This document shows, one piece after another, positions 1-7,568 of a stretch of 64,000 bases of DNA. The stretch is from positions 18,270 to 82,269 of the forward strand of contig CANGQJ010000012.1 of the NCBI GenBank assembly GCA_947456625.1, given 5' to 3'. Every line of letters begins with the position of its first letter. Position 1 is the stretch's first letter. The translations under genes were made by a program, and so were the position numbers. Source of the DNA: Bacteroidota bacterium (GTDB taxonomy: Bacteria; Bacteroidota; Bacteroidia; Chitinophagales; Chitinophagaceae). The notes below the pieces were generated by a model. That model searched no databases. It had not been told where the DNA came from and saw nothing but the letters and a program-made list of their open reading frames with translations.

Positions 1-69
1 CATAAGCGTATCTTTGATTAAATCTCAATAGAGTTAATATATAAAAATACAAATTTTATTGGACATAGC

Positions 70-492
70 ATGATATCCCTAAATTACCCATCCTACCCGT
101 TTAAAATAAAGGAAAAGGAAATATTTGACCCATTTAGAAAACGTTGGGTTTCACTTACTCCGGAGGAATGGGTTAGACAAAACATGCTACAATATTTAGT
201 GCAGGCTTGCAATTACCCTGCTGCACTTATTGCTGTGGAGAAACAAATCCAGTTGGGTGAACTTAATAAACGCTTTGATATTGTAGTTTATAAAAATGAA
301 AAACCTTGGATTATAATTGAGTGTAAAGAGGCAAATATTGCTATTACCGATAAAACCATTGCACAATTGTATCAGTACCAACAAGTATTAGAAGCCGAAT
401 ATTTATTTGCAAGCAATGGACACGAAACCATTGGGGCAGAAATACAATCGGGGAAACTGCATGCGCTGCAAAATTTCCCCGAGTATGTATAA
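70..492 (+). CDS. Orphan HsdR-N-like (PD-(D/E)XK fold) protein
   Basis: A 140-residue protein resembling the N-terminal nuclease domain of type I restriction HsdR subunits. The sequence shows a PD-(D/E)XK-like core: Asp70 in RFDIVVY, then Glu84 and Lys86 in IIIECK, with a following Gln-rich helix (LYQYQQV). The helicase and specificity parts of HsdR are absent, and no hsdM or hsdS lies nearby, so this is not a restriction system as it stands. Stand-alone proteins of this kind are common single-copy genes in Bacteroidota; their role is not known to me. It converges on gdhA with a 14-bp gap. The family assignment is fairly secure; the function is not. Confidence 0.8.
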   Translation: MISLNYPSYPFKIKEKEIFDPFRKRWVSLTPEEWVRQNMLQYLVQACNYPAALIAVEKQIQLGELNKRFDIVVYKNEKPWIIIECKEANIAITDKTIAQLYQYQQVLEAEYLFASNGHETIGAEIQSGKLHALQNFPEYV

Positions 493-506
493 TTTTTAGA
501 AAACTA

Positions 507-1928
507 TTATGGGAAGATCCCTAACTCTGCATATGAGGTTCCCACTTTATCAATGGCACAAACATAAGCTGCAGTGCGCATATCTGGAATAGAAGGATTT
601 GCTTTCCAAATGTCCATAATTTCTCTGGTTGCATTAATCATAGTTTCCTCTAGGCCACTATGCACTAAATCAATTTCATCTGGTCCGTGCGCAATAATTT
701 GCTTTTCAGCAGTGGTTACTTTTTTGCCAGTTAATTCTTCTATTTGATTTAAGATATTAATATTTGCATTTTCGGTGAAGCGTTTTTCTAAACGACCATA
801 ACGAACGTGACTTAAATTCTTTAACCACTCAAAGTAGGAAACTGTTACCCCGCCTGCATTTAAATACATATCGGGAATAACTAAAATTCCTTTTTTTGCA
901 AATATTTCATCCGCTTCGGGAGTTAAAGGACCATTGGCAGCTTCTCCAATTATTTTTGCTTTAATACGCGGCGCATTACTACCATCAATTACATTTTCAA
1001 GTGCTGCTGGAATTAAAATATCACATTCCATTTCAAGTGCGTCTGCACTTTTTTCAATATTGGTTGCTCCTGGAAAATTTAAAATACTACCTGTAGTTTT
1101 ACGATGTTGAAAAACAGCTTCCTCATTTAATCCATCTTTACAATAAATAGCTCCTTCGTATTCTGCAATGGCAATTACTTTAGCACCATGTTCTCTAAAA
1201 AACTTTGCAGTATAATATCCAACATTACCTAATCCTTGAACAATTACGTTTTTATTTTCAATACCAACAGTAAGTCCAGCCTTTGCCATTACGTCCGGCA
1301 TTAAACAAACTTCGCGTACTCCATAAAATACACCAAGTCCAGTTGCTTCCTTACGACCTCTAACCCCACCTAATGAAATTGGCTTCCCGGTTACACAACC
1401 TGCAGCGTCAATTTCACCTGGCTTTAAAGATTGATAAGTATCCACAATCCATGCCATTTCTCTTTCACCAGTTCCGTAATCAGGAGCTGGCACATCAATA
1501 CCAGGACCAATAAAATTTTTCTTGACTAATTCAGAAGTATATCTTCTTGTAATTTTTTCAAGCTCATACGCACTTAAAGTTCTAGGGCTAATTTTAATAC
1601 CACCCTTTGCACCACCAAATGGCACGTTAACAATTGCACATTTGTAAGTCATTAAAGCAGCAAGTGCCATTACTTCATCCTGATTCACTGCCATACTAAA
1701 ACGAATACCCCCTTTACATGGTGATTTATGTTGAGAGTGTTGAACACGGTATGCTTCAATAACTTCAATACGACCATCGTCCATTTTTACAGGAAAACGC
1801 ATACTATATATGCTATTACAAGCTTTAATTTGCTCTAATATACCATTCTCCCATTTTGTAAACTTTGATGCTTTGTCAAAACTGCGCTCTACACTTTGAA
1901 AAAAGCTATATTCTATACTCACTGACAT
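507..1928 (-). CDS. gdhA: Glu/Leu/Phe/Val dehydrogenase (glutamate dehydrogenase)
   Basis: Interconverts glutamate with 2-oxoglutarate and ammonium in the cytoplasm. At 473 residues it is slightly longer than typical bacterial enzymes. The substrate-binding half carries KGGIRF (Lys72), [18 protein letters not shown] (Lys96 and the probable catalytic Lys108) and PAPDYGTG (Asp150). A Rossmann nucleotide-binding segment follows near residue 230 ([14 protein letters not shown]). The gene sits 27 bp downstream of the ccmD-like gene and may share its transcript. Cofactor choice (NAD or NADP) cannot be settled by eye. Confidence 0.93.
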   Translation of the reverse strand: MSVSIEYSFFQSVERSFDKASKFTKWENGILEQIKACNSIYSMRFPVKMDDGRIEVIEAYRVQHSQHKSPCKGGIRFSMAVNQDEVMALAALMTYKCAIVNVPFGGAKGGIKISPRTLSAYELEKITRRYTSELVKKNFIGPGIDVPAPDYGTGEREMAWIVDTYQSLKPGEIDAAGCVTGKPISLGGVRGRKEATGLGVFYGVREVCLMPDVMAKAGLTVGIENKNVIVQGLGNVGYYTAKFFREHGAKVIAIAEYEGAIYCKDGLNEEAVFQHRKTTGSILNFPGATNIEKSADALEMECDILIPAALENVIDGSNAPRIKAKIIGEAANGPLTPEADEIFAKKGILVIPDMYLNAGGVTVSYFEWLKNLSHVRYGRLEKRFTENANINILNQIEELTGKKVTTAEKQIIAHGPDEIDLVHSGLEETMINATREIMDIWKANPSIPDMRTAAYVCAIDKVGTSYAELGIFP

Positions 1929-1955
1929 AAAAATTTGTTTTTAAATGATAAATAT

Positions 1956-2117
1956 TTATTTACTTTCTAATTGAGAAACTTTTTTATCTATGCTTGCAAC
2001 ATAAATAAATAATCCAGTAAGTATAATGGATACAATAGTCATTACTAAATATATTTTACCATCTTGTACCATGATACTTTCCGATTTAACTGCTTGTGTT
2101 TGTAATAAATTGAACAT
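1956..2117 (-). CDS. ccmD: Small CcmD-like membrane protein
   Basis: A 53-residue protein starting MFNLLQTQAVKSESIMVQDG, with one hydrophobic helix at about residues 23-41 and a charged tail (DKKVSQLESK). Its size, single membrane span and position 22 bp downstream of ccsA/ccmC match CcmD, the small subunit that helps release holo-CcmE from the CcmABC heme handling complex. The gene is short enough to be missed by length-filtered gene callers. ccmE and ccmB are not adjacent. The assignment rests on context and topology, because CcmD proteins share little sequence. Confidence 0.75.
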   Translation of the reverse strand: MFNLLQTQAVKSESIMVQDGKIYLVMTIVSIILTGLFIYVASIDKKVSQLESK

Positions 2118-2139
2118 ATGAAAAGTTTAATTTTTAAAT

Positions 2140-2886
2140 TTATAAAAGACCATCTTTTTTAAGTTGTAATAATTGAATGCGTATGCGAATGGTACTAATC
2201 CATACGCCTAACAATGTCCAACCAATTACTGCAGGATAAAATACAGTGCGCATGCTAGCTGTCATATCCTTTCCATTCATACCCGGGTTTCCTTCACTAC
2301 CCTGACCTCCAGGATGCAAACTCTCGGTAAGTCTTGGTAAAATCCAAAGGGTTGGAAATAGCATAAAGAAAGAAAAAATATTATACACTGCAGATAATCT
2401 TGCACGCTTTTCAATATCTAATAAACTGCCTCTTAAAACAAAATAAGCAAAGTATATAAGAAGCGCAATGGCAGCCCCATTTTGTTTTGGATCACCTACC
2501 CATGGACTACCCCATTGATAGTTTGCCCAAAATGCGCCAGTGATAATTCCAAGGGTTCCAAAAACCAAACCCATGGATGCATAAGCAAAGGAGTAAACAT
2601 CGTGTACAATATTTCCTGATCTTAAATATTTAACTGCATACACTAAGGATACAAATAATAAAATCATCATACCAAACCACATAGGCACATGAAAAAAGAA
2701 GTTACGAATAGACTCTTTCATACGATCATCCAACCGAGGCACCTTTACCAAAAAACCATAAGTGCAAGTGTATAGTAATAATACAAATGACAATACTTTC
2801 CACCATTTTGCTCTAAGCATAATTAATTGTTTTATACCAAGTAACCTTAAACTAACAATTGTTTGCAAACTTACTGTTTTTTGCAA
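2140..2886 (-). CDS. ccsA: Cytochrome c biogenesis protein CcsA/CcmC family
   Basis: A polytopic inner-membrane heme-handling protein of 248 residues. The family's tryptophan-rich loop is seen as WGSPWVGDPK at residues 125-134. Candidate heme-ligand histidines are His66 (FFHVP) and His191 (SLHPGG), flanking the loop as expected for CcmC. About six hydrophobic segments are visible. A downstream start at Met23 (MLRAKWWK) would remove a 22-residue extension and is a reasonable alternative. It is divergent from queA and heads a run with the ccmD-like gene and gdhA. The lack of an adjacent ccmB suggests the rest of the system lies elsewhere. Confidence 0.88.
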   Translation of the reverse strand: MQKTVSLQTIVSLRLLGIKQLIMLRAKWWKVLSFVLLLYTCTYGFLVKVPRLDDRMKESIRNFFFHVPMWFGMMILLFVSLVYAVKYLRSGNIVHDVYSFAYASMGLVFGTLGIITGAFWANYQWGSPWVGDPKQNGAAIALLIYFAYFVLRGSLLDIEKRARLSAVYNIFSFFMLFPTLWILPRLTESLHPGGQGSEGNPGMNGKDMTASMRTVFYPAVIGWTLLGVWISTIRIRIQLLQLKKDGLL

Positions 2887-2940
2887 TATTTTGAGTTTTT
2901 TAGGCCAAATACTTGTTCCACAAAATTACTGCTAAAGTTG

Positions 2941-2948
2941 TACATTTG
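2941..2948 (+). promoter_or_regulatory. -7 element TACATTTG upstream of queA
   Basis: Exact match to the Bacteroidota TAnnTTTG element, 93 nt before the queA ATG. It predicts an untranslated leader of roughly 90 nt, much longer than at most other promoters in this window. I find no convincing -33 TTG at the usual spacing. Confidence 0.5.
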
Positions 2949-2959
2949 CCTCCATAATT

Positions 2960-3002
2960 TTCATGCCGTAACATGAAGCGAACTGCCCCGTAAGGCTGTA
3001 GT
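2960..3002 (+). other. Two small hairpins with the same CCGTAA loop in the queA leader
   Basis: The first hairpin is TTCATG-CCGTAA-CATGAA (2960-2977). The second is GCC-CCGTAA-GGC (2985-2996), with a possible outer ACT/AGT pairing. Both expose the same six-base loop. They lie between the candidate -7 element and the queA start. It does not match the preQ1 riboswitch classes as I remember them. Function unknown; the second stem is short. Confidence 0.35.
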
Positions 3003-3041
3003 AAACTTAATGTGGCTATCATCTTAAAATCATAGACACAA

Positions 3042-4091
3042 ATGAAACTTTCACAATTCAGGTACGATCTTCCTTTAAATTTGATCGCACAGTACCCAAC
3101 AAAACGTAGAGAAGACAGTAGACTAATGGTGGTAAACCGCCAAAATGGTCACATGGAAAATCGTCATTTTTCAGACTTATTAGAGTACTATGATGACAAG
3201 GACGTTTTCGTAGTAAATAACACAAAAGTATTTCCAGCTAGAATGTATGGTAGAAAGGAAAAAACAGGTGCTAAAATTGAAGTTTTCCTTTTAAGAGAAT
3301 TAAACAAACCAAACCGTTTATGGGACGTAATTGTTGATCCCGCAAGAAAAATTCGTGTAGGTAACAAATTGTATTTTGGTGAGAACGAAGAATTAGTAGC
3401 TGAAGTAATTGATAACACCACAAGCCGTGGACGTACCATTCGTTTTTTATGGGATGGTGACGATGAAGGATTTAAAAACATGCTTGAATTTTTAGGAGAA
3501 ACTCCATTACCTAAATACATTAAGCGTAAACCAGACGAAGAAGATAAAGACAGATACCAAACGGTATATGCAAAGCACGAAGGTGCTGTTGCTGCGCCTA
3601 CTGCTGGATTGCACTTTAGTAAAGAATTAATTAAGCGTGCCGAAATTATTGGTATTCGCTTTGCTGAAGTAACCTTACATACAGGATTAAGTACATTCCG
3701 TCCTATTGAAGTAGAGGATTTAAGTAAGCACAAAATGGATGCCGAGTATTTTAAAATAGACGATGACGCTTGTCGCATTATTAATACTGCAAAAGAAAAT
3801 GGCCGTCGCGTATGTTCTATAGGCACCACAGCTATGCGCGCAATGGAAAGTAGCGTAACTGCACAACGTTTATTAAAGCCAGCCGAGGGATGGACTAACC
3901 ATTTTATTCACCCTCCTTACAACTTTAATATTGCAGATAGTTTAGTTACCAACTTTCACTTACCAAAAACAAGTTTATTAATTATGACTTGTGCATTTGC
4001 CGGTTACGAATTAGCAATGGAAGCTTACAAAAAAGCAATTAAAGACAAATACCGTTTCTTCAGCTATGGTGACGCTTTATTATTTATCTAA
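3042..4091 (+). CDS. queA: tRNA preQ1(34) S-adenosylmethionine ribosyltransferase-isomerase
   Basis: QueA transfers and isomerises the ribosyl part of SAM onto preQ1 at position 34 of tRNA to form epoxyqueuosine. The 349-residue length is normal. Diagnostic segments include the N-terminal [37 protein letters not shown] and the C-terminal [13 protein letters not shown]. The tgt gene for the preceding step is also in this window, at 38-39 kb. The stop codon lies inside the first copy of a duplicated hairpin repeat. Confidence 0.97.
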   Translation: MKLSQFRYDLPLNLIAQYPTKRREDSRLMVVNRQNGHMENRHFSDLLEYYDDKDVFVVNNTKVFPARMYGRKEKTGAKIEVFLLRELNKPNRLWDVIVDPARKIRVGNKLYFGENEELVAEVIDNTTSRGRTIRFLWDGDDEGFKNMLEFLGETPLPKYIKRKPDEEDKDRYQTVYAKHEGAVAAPTAGLHFSKELIKRAEIIGIRFAEVTLHTGLSTFRPIEVEDLSKHKMDAEYFKIDDDACRIINTAKENGRRVCSIGTTAMRAMESSVTAQRLLKPAEGWTNHFIHPPYNFNIADSLVTNFHLPKTSLLIMTCAFAGYELAMEAYKKAIKDKYRFFSYGDALLFI

Positions 4092-4125
4092 CATTTTCTG
4101 TGAAAATAAAGTTAGATAAATAATA
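4078..4125 (+). repeat. Hairpin repeat copy 1, spanning the queA stop codon
   Basis: A 15-bp perfect stem (4078-4092 with 4111-4125) encloses a second stem ATTTTC-TGT-GAAAAT. The 47 bases 4081-4127 recur exactly at 4182-4228. The left arm encodes the last residues and stop codon of queA. A following T-rich stretch near 4135-4140 is weak, so a role as terminator is possible but not clear. Confidence 0.75.
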
Positions 4126-4140
4126 CTTTAATGATTTTTT

Positions 4141-4178
4141 AATAATTGCTTCTTATATTTTATAAAGAAGCAATTATT
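4141..4178. repeat. Hairpin between the two repeat copies
   Basis: A perfect 14-bp stem (4141-4154 with 4165-4178) and a 10-base A/T loop. It lies exactly between the two copies of the 47-bp repeat, so three hairpins stand in a row. No T-run follows on either strand, so it is not an ordinary terminator. Confidence 0.6.
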
Positions 4179-4181
4179 AAG

Positions 4182-4228
4182 TATTTATCTAACATTTTCT
4201 GTGAAAATAAAGTTAGATAAATAATACT
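4182..4228 (+). repeat. Hairpin repeat copy 2
   Basis: Exact 47-base copy of 4081-4127, at an offset of 101 bp. It keeps a 12-bp perfect stem (4182-4193 with 4212-4223). Similarity continues imperfectly for about ten more bases (ATGATTTTT). It suggests a local duplication of the queA tail, or two insertions of a dispersed element. Confidence 0.75.
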
Positions 4229-4255
4229 CTTATGATTTTTACTTCTTGTACATTT

Positions 4256-4289
4256 AAAAAGAGCCAAATGCAATATTTGGCTCTTTTTT
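4256..4289 (+). terminator. Intrinsic terminator after queA
   Basis: Stem GAGCCAAAT (4261-4269) with ATTTGGCTC (4275-4283), flanked by an A-run and followed by TTTTTT. Typical rho-independent terminator on the plus strand. Its flanking A-run could also let it act on minus-strand transcripts from lysC. Confidence 0.85.
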
Positions 4290-4350
4290 ATTGGTTAAAA
4301 TGAAAATTTTATAACTGTTTTTTTAAAGCATTTTCTAATCGCGAACATTT

Positions 4351-4460
4351 GTGAATAGCGTTAAAAAAATGACTTAAGTTCATCGTTAAAAAATTGTGCA
4401 TGTCTGAGCGAAGCGAGTTCACAATTTTAGATGAACGTAGTTATTTTTAGCGTCATTCAC
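4351..4460. repeat. Large imperfect inverted repeat downstream of lysC
   Basis: A 110-bp fold-back. The outer ends are GTGAAT (4351) and ATTCAC (to 4460). Inner paired blocks are GTTCATC (4378-4384) with GATGAAC (4430-4436), and AAATTGTG (4391-4398) with CACAATTT (4420-4427). The 21-base loop contains GAGCGAAGCGAG and is far more GC-rich than its surroundings. No T-run follows. It looks like a REP- or MITE-like dispersed element or a structured RNA, but one copy alone cannot decide. Confidence 0.55.
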
Positions 4461-4494
4461 AGCTGAGAGCGATGGAAAATAGTTTATAAAAACA

Positions 4495-5823
4495 CTACAA
4501 ATTGAAAAGTCCTTTATTAACTAGTTGCAAAGTTTTTGTTTTATATGCACTTGGCAATAATAATGAAATATTATGAGGGCTTCCGCCATAGCTAACCATG
4601 GTTACCGGCACTTCATAGATGGCTTCAAATAATTTTTTAAGGATTGAATCGGTTTTAGCAATCTCGTTACCTACAATAGAAACAATAGTTTGCTCTTTAT
4701 CAATTTCAATTGAAGCAAAATTACTAAGCTCTTCAATAATTTCAGCTAAACGAGCATCGTTATCAATGGTTACTGATACTGCTACCTCCGAAGTAGTAAT
4801 CATATCAATGGAAGTTTTATACTTCTCAAATACTTCAAATATTTTTCTTAAAAATCCATAAGCAAGTAACATTCTGCTACTCTTAATTTTAACAGCAATA
4901 ATTCCATCCTTTGCAGCTACTGCTTTCACACCTACCGTACCTGCTTCCTTTTTAATTACAGTACCAGCAGCCGAAGGTTCCATGGTATTTAACAGTTTAA
5001 CAGGAACGTTTTCTTGTTGTGCTGGCCAAATACAAGTTGGATGTAAAATTTTTGCTCCAAAATAGGCAAGCTCAGCAGCCTCATCAAAACTTAGTTGTTC
5101 AATGGCAACTGTTTTGTCCACTACTCTTGGATCGTTGTTGTGCATGCCATCAATGTCGGTCCATATTTCACAAACACTTGCTTTTAATGCAGCTGCAATT
5201 AATGAAGCAGTATAATCGCTTCCCCCTCTTTTTAAATTATCAACTTCTCCTTTTGAATTTCTACAAATATACCCTTGTGTAACAAACAATTTTTTACCCG
5301 GATAAGCTGCAAGAACCAAATTTAATTTTTCTCTGATAGCTGCTAAGTCTGGCTCATCATTTGCATCCAAACGCATGAATTCTAAAGCAGGAATTAAAGC
5401 ATGATCAATATTTTCTTGCTCTAAATACAAAGAAAATAATTTGGTACTCATTAACTCACCTTGAGCTAATATATCTCGGTTTAAAGCATCACTTAGAGAA
5501 ATACGTTGAGTGATTCTTAAAAACTCAAAGTGCTCATCAATAATTGAATTAGCTTTTGCCCTTAAAGTATCTGATTTTAATAAATCTAAAATAAAAGCAC
5601 GATAATGTTTTTCAAGTGTATCCACTTGACTGTTTGCACCCGCCTTATCGGACTTAGCTAAAAAATCGCTTAAACCAACCAATGCATTGGTTGTTCCACT
5701 TAAAGCACTTAATACAACTATAGTAGGCTCAGCATCTCTTGTTATTAATTGAGACACTTGATGCATACGTTCTGGCTTTCCAACACTGGTGCCACCAAAC
5801 TTCATTATCTTCATAGACAGCAT
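4495..5823 (-). CDS. lysC: Aspartate kinase
   Basis: Phosphorylates aspartate at the entry of the lysine, threonine and methionine pathways. The 442-residue protein has the N-terminal KFGGTSVG motif at residues 8-15, the aspartate-binding region with KRGGSDYTASL, and a C-terminal regulatory part of about 140 residues with two ACT-type segments, so feedback control by an amino acid is likely. No homoserine dehydrogenase domain is fused. The start could also be Met4 (5814). A TACATTTG element lies 12 nt upstream of the first ATG. It stands alone between the queA repeat region and the Ldh gene. Confidence 0.95.
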   Translation of the reverse strand: MLSMKIMKFGGTSVGKPERMHQVSQLITRDAEPTIVVLSALSGTTNALVGLSDFLAKSDKAGANSQVDTLEKHYRAFILDLLKSDTLRAKANSIIDEHFEFLRITQRISLSDALNRDILAQGELMSTKLFSLYLEQENIDHALIPALEFMRLDANDEPDLAAIREKLNLVLAAYPGKKLFVTQGYICRNSKGEVDNLKRGGSDYTASLIAAALKASVCEIWTDIDGMHNNDPRVVDKTVAIEQLSFDEAAELAYFGAKILHPTCIWPAQQENVPVKLLNTMEPSAAGTVIKKEAGTVGVKAVAAKDGIIAVKIKSSRMLLAYGFLRKIFEVFEKYKTSIDMITTSEVAVSVTIDNDARLAEIIEELSNFASIEIDKEQTIVSIVGNEIAKTDSILKKLFEAIYEVPVTMVSYGGSPHNISLLLPSAYKTKTLQLVNKGLFNL

Positions 5824-5835
5824 TTATTAGAGGTG

Positions 5836-5843
5836 CAAATGTA
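5836..5843 (-). promoter_or_regulatory. -7 element TACATTTG upstream of lysC
   Basis: On the minus strand this reads TACATTTG, an exact TAnnTTTG match ending 12 nt before the lysC ATG. It predicts a leader of only a few bases. Confidence 0.55.
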
Positions 5844-5907
5844 AAAAGTAAATTGGAAAACAGGCGTTAGTCTTAAATAAAATGACCGCTATTTAAAATA
5901 ATAATTA

Positions 5908-6987
5908 CTAAAATACGAGCGCAAACTTTTCAGCTAATTGCGTTAAGTCCTTAACCACATCCTTAACCAGTGGAATGCCATTTAACATGCGCTCCCCTTC
6001 CATTATTCTTTCCAAATCACCAGCTACATATACGCGCTCTTGGCCATTAATAGGCTTGGCATTTCTGAATCTTTTTAACCATAAATCCATATTGTTTTTA
6101 AAATCATTGGCAGGCCTGAAAGCATCAATACGCATTGCTCCTAAAAAATGTCCTAATCCTTCCCCAGGCATATTTTCTGGCATGGGAACATACGCAGGAA
6201 ACGGAGGTGCCCAGGGACCAAAACTGGCGCCACTTAAAACACCACTAAATATATCCACCATACTCCCCAATGCATATCCTTTATGACTACCTAATTCTTT
6301 TTCAGAACCCAATGGTAATAAAGCTCCTCCCTCTTTTAAAATATGTGCGTTATTACTTGCATTACCTTTTGCATCCTGAGCCCAACCAGTTGGAATGGAT
6401 TGATTATTTCTTTGCGCAATTTCTAGTTTTCCATTTGCTGCGGTGGTAGTTGCAAAATCGGCAACAAAGGGCGCTTCATTTCCTGCTGGCACTGCCATTG
6501 CAATTGGATTGGTACCTAACATTTTTTCTGCAGCATACGTTGGTGCTACTAATGCAGTTGCATTAGTCATTGCCATGCCTATCATGTCTTGCGATAAAGC
6601 CATCATTGCATGATATCCTGCAATTCCAAAATGATTACTATTTTTTACACTCACCCAACCTGTTCCAACATTTTTTGCTTTTTCAATTGCAATTTGCATT
6701 GCTTTAGGTGCCACTACAAGCCCCAATCCTTTATCGCCATCTAATACAGCTGTAGAAGGCGTCTCATGAACAATATGAATATTAGGTGTTGCATTAATTC
6801 TGCCTACTTCCCATAATCTTACATATCCAATTAAACGTGCAATTCCATGACTATCTATCCCTCTTAAATCGGCCGACAATAAAACACTGGTAGCTAAACT
6901 AGCATCTTCATTTGAACAACCCATTTTTAAAAAAACATTTAATGCAAATGCATATAATTGTTGGTAAGAATAAATTTTATCGCTCAT
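5908..6987 (-). CDS. Ldh family (malate/L-lactate type) NAD(P)-dependent oxidoreductase
   Basis: A 359-residue member of the LDH2/MDH2 family, which reduces 2-oxo acids or oxidises 2-hydroxy acids such as malate, sulfolactate or ureidoglycolate. Typical segments are LRGIDSHGIARL, NSNHFGIAGYHAMM, GTNPIAMAVP and SHKGYALG. The frame can be extended to a TTG at 6996, but that TTG belongs to a -7 element TAAATTTG (6994-7001), so ATG at 6987 (MSDKIYSYQQ) is chosen. The substrate cannot be read from the sequence. ssb lies upstream behind its own terminator, so this gene is probably transcribed alone. Confidence 0.88.
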   Translation of the reverse strand: MSDKIYSYQQLYAFALNVFLKMGCSNEDASLATSVLLSADLRGIDSHGIARLIGYVRLWEVGRINATPNIHIVHETPSTAVLDGDKGLGLVVAPKAMQIAIEKAKNVGTGWVSVKNSNHFGIAGYHAMMALSQDMIGMAMTNATALVAPTYAAEKMLGTNPIAMAVPAGNEAPFVADFATTTAANGKLEIAQRNNQSIPTGWAQDAKGNASNNAHILKEGGALLPLGSEKELGSHKGYALGSMVDIFSGVLSGASFGPWAPPFPAYVPMPENMPGEGLGHFLGAMRIDAFRPANDFKNNMDLWLKRFRNAKPINGQERVYVAGDLERIMEGERMLNGIPLVKDVVKDLTQLAEKFALVF

Positions 6988-6993
6988 AGAGCA

Positions 6994-7001
6994 CAAATTT
7001 A
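6994..7001 (-). promoter_or_regulatory. -7 element TAAATTTG of the Ldh-family gene
   Basis: Minus-strand TAAATTTG, 6 nt before the ATG at 6987. It overlaps the apparent TTG start of the longest frame and therefore decides the start codon. Transcription would begin at or within a few bases of the ATG. Confidence 0.6.
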
Positions 7002-7006
7002 CGCAT

Positions 7007-7034
7007 AAAAAAAGGTGTACCGAAGCACACCTTT
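7007..7034 (-). terminator. Terminator after ssb
   Basis: Stem AAAGGTGT (7011-7018) with ACACCTTT (7027-7034). Read on the minus strand it ends in a T-run, matching termination of ssb before the Ldh-family gene. Confidence 0.8.
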
Positions 7035-7054
7035 ATAAAAATTAGTTATGAATA

Positions 7055-7474
7055 CTAAAATGGTAAATCGTCTGCTACAGATGAATCGTCATTTGAATTA
7101 TTTGGAGCATAAGTAGCACCTGCACTTTGATCTGGTGCTGGACTATCTCCACCATTTCCTCTGCTACCTAATAACTGAACCGAACCAATTCGTAAAGTTA
7201 ATGAAGCACCATTACGTCCATCTGCTGTTGTGTAAGTTCTTACATCCGGTGTACCTTCTACATACACTTGCGTTCCTTTCTTTAAATATGGAGCAACCGC
7301 TGTTCGGTCTGTCCAATAAGAACAATCCACCCAGGTAGTTCTGTCTTTTTGATTGCCTTGCGCATCTTTAAAACGTTCTGTATGTGCAACGTTAAAGTTG
7401 ATTACAGACTTGCCATTCACATTGTTTACTTGAGCATCTTTGCCCAAATTTCCGATTACTTGTAATTTGATCAT
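7055..7474 (-). CDS. ssb: Single-stranded DNA-binding protein
   Basis: A 139-residue SSB that coats single-stranded DNA and recruits repair and replication partners. The OB-fold region covers roughly residues 1-105 (IKLQVIGNLGKDAQV, then WVDCSYWTDRTA). A flexible Gly/Ser/Pro-rich linker follows, and the protein ends in the acidic tip DDLPF, the standard partner-docking tail. The frame extends upstream, but the family starts at MIKLQVIGNLG, so ATG at 7474 is preferred over the 164-residue form. It is divergent from mnmA. Confidence 0.94.
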   Translation of the reverse strand: MIKLQVIGNLGKDAQVNNVNGKSVINFNVAHTERFKDAQGNQKDRTTWVDCSYWTDRTAVAPYLKKGTQVYVEGTPDVRTYTTADGRNGASLTLRIGSVQLLGSRGNGGDSPAPDQSAGATYAPNNSNDDSSVADDLPF

Positions 7475-7530
7475 TTTCTTAAATTTTGTCGTTATATGAA
7501 AGTGAAGATAGGAATTTTCGGTAAATGAGT

Positions 7531-7538
7531 TACTTTTG
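7531..7538 (+). promoter_or_regulatory. -7 element TACTTTTG upstream of mnmA
   Basis: Exact TAnnTTTG match, 30 nt before the mnmA ATG at 7569. Confidence 0.5.
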
Positions 7539-7568
7539 TGCCAAGCCAACTTTTAACTGGCCAAGAAA

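Noticed and set aside
1..3. CAT at the first bases, a possible minus-strand ATG of a gene to the left (holA often stands here in relatives)
   Set aside because: Only three bases are in the window; nothing supports a gene call.
70..492. Type I restriction-modification locus
   Set aside because: Only the HsdR N-terminal domain is present; no methylase, specificity or helicase genes.
2941..3041. preQ1 riboswitch in the queA leader
   Set aside because: The small hairpins do not match the known preQ1 aptamer layouts; kept only as a structural observation.
3188..3829. 213-codon minus-strand frame inside queA
   Set aside because: Antisense shadow; queA is intact and conserved, and the frame resembles no protein.
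4092..4494. CRISPR-like array after queA
   Set aside because: Only two exact copies with a hairpin between; no regular spacers and no cas genes.
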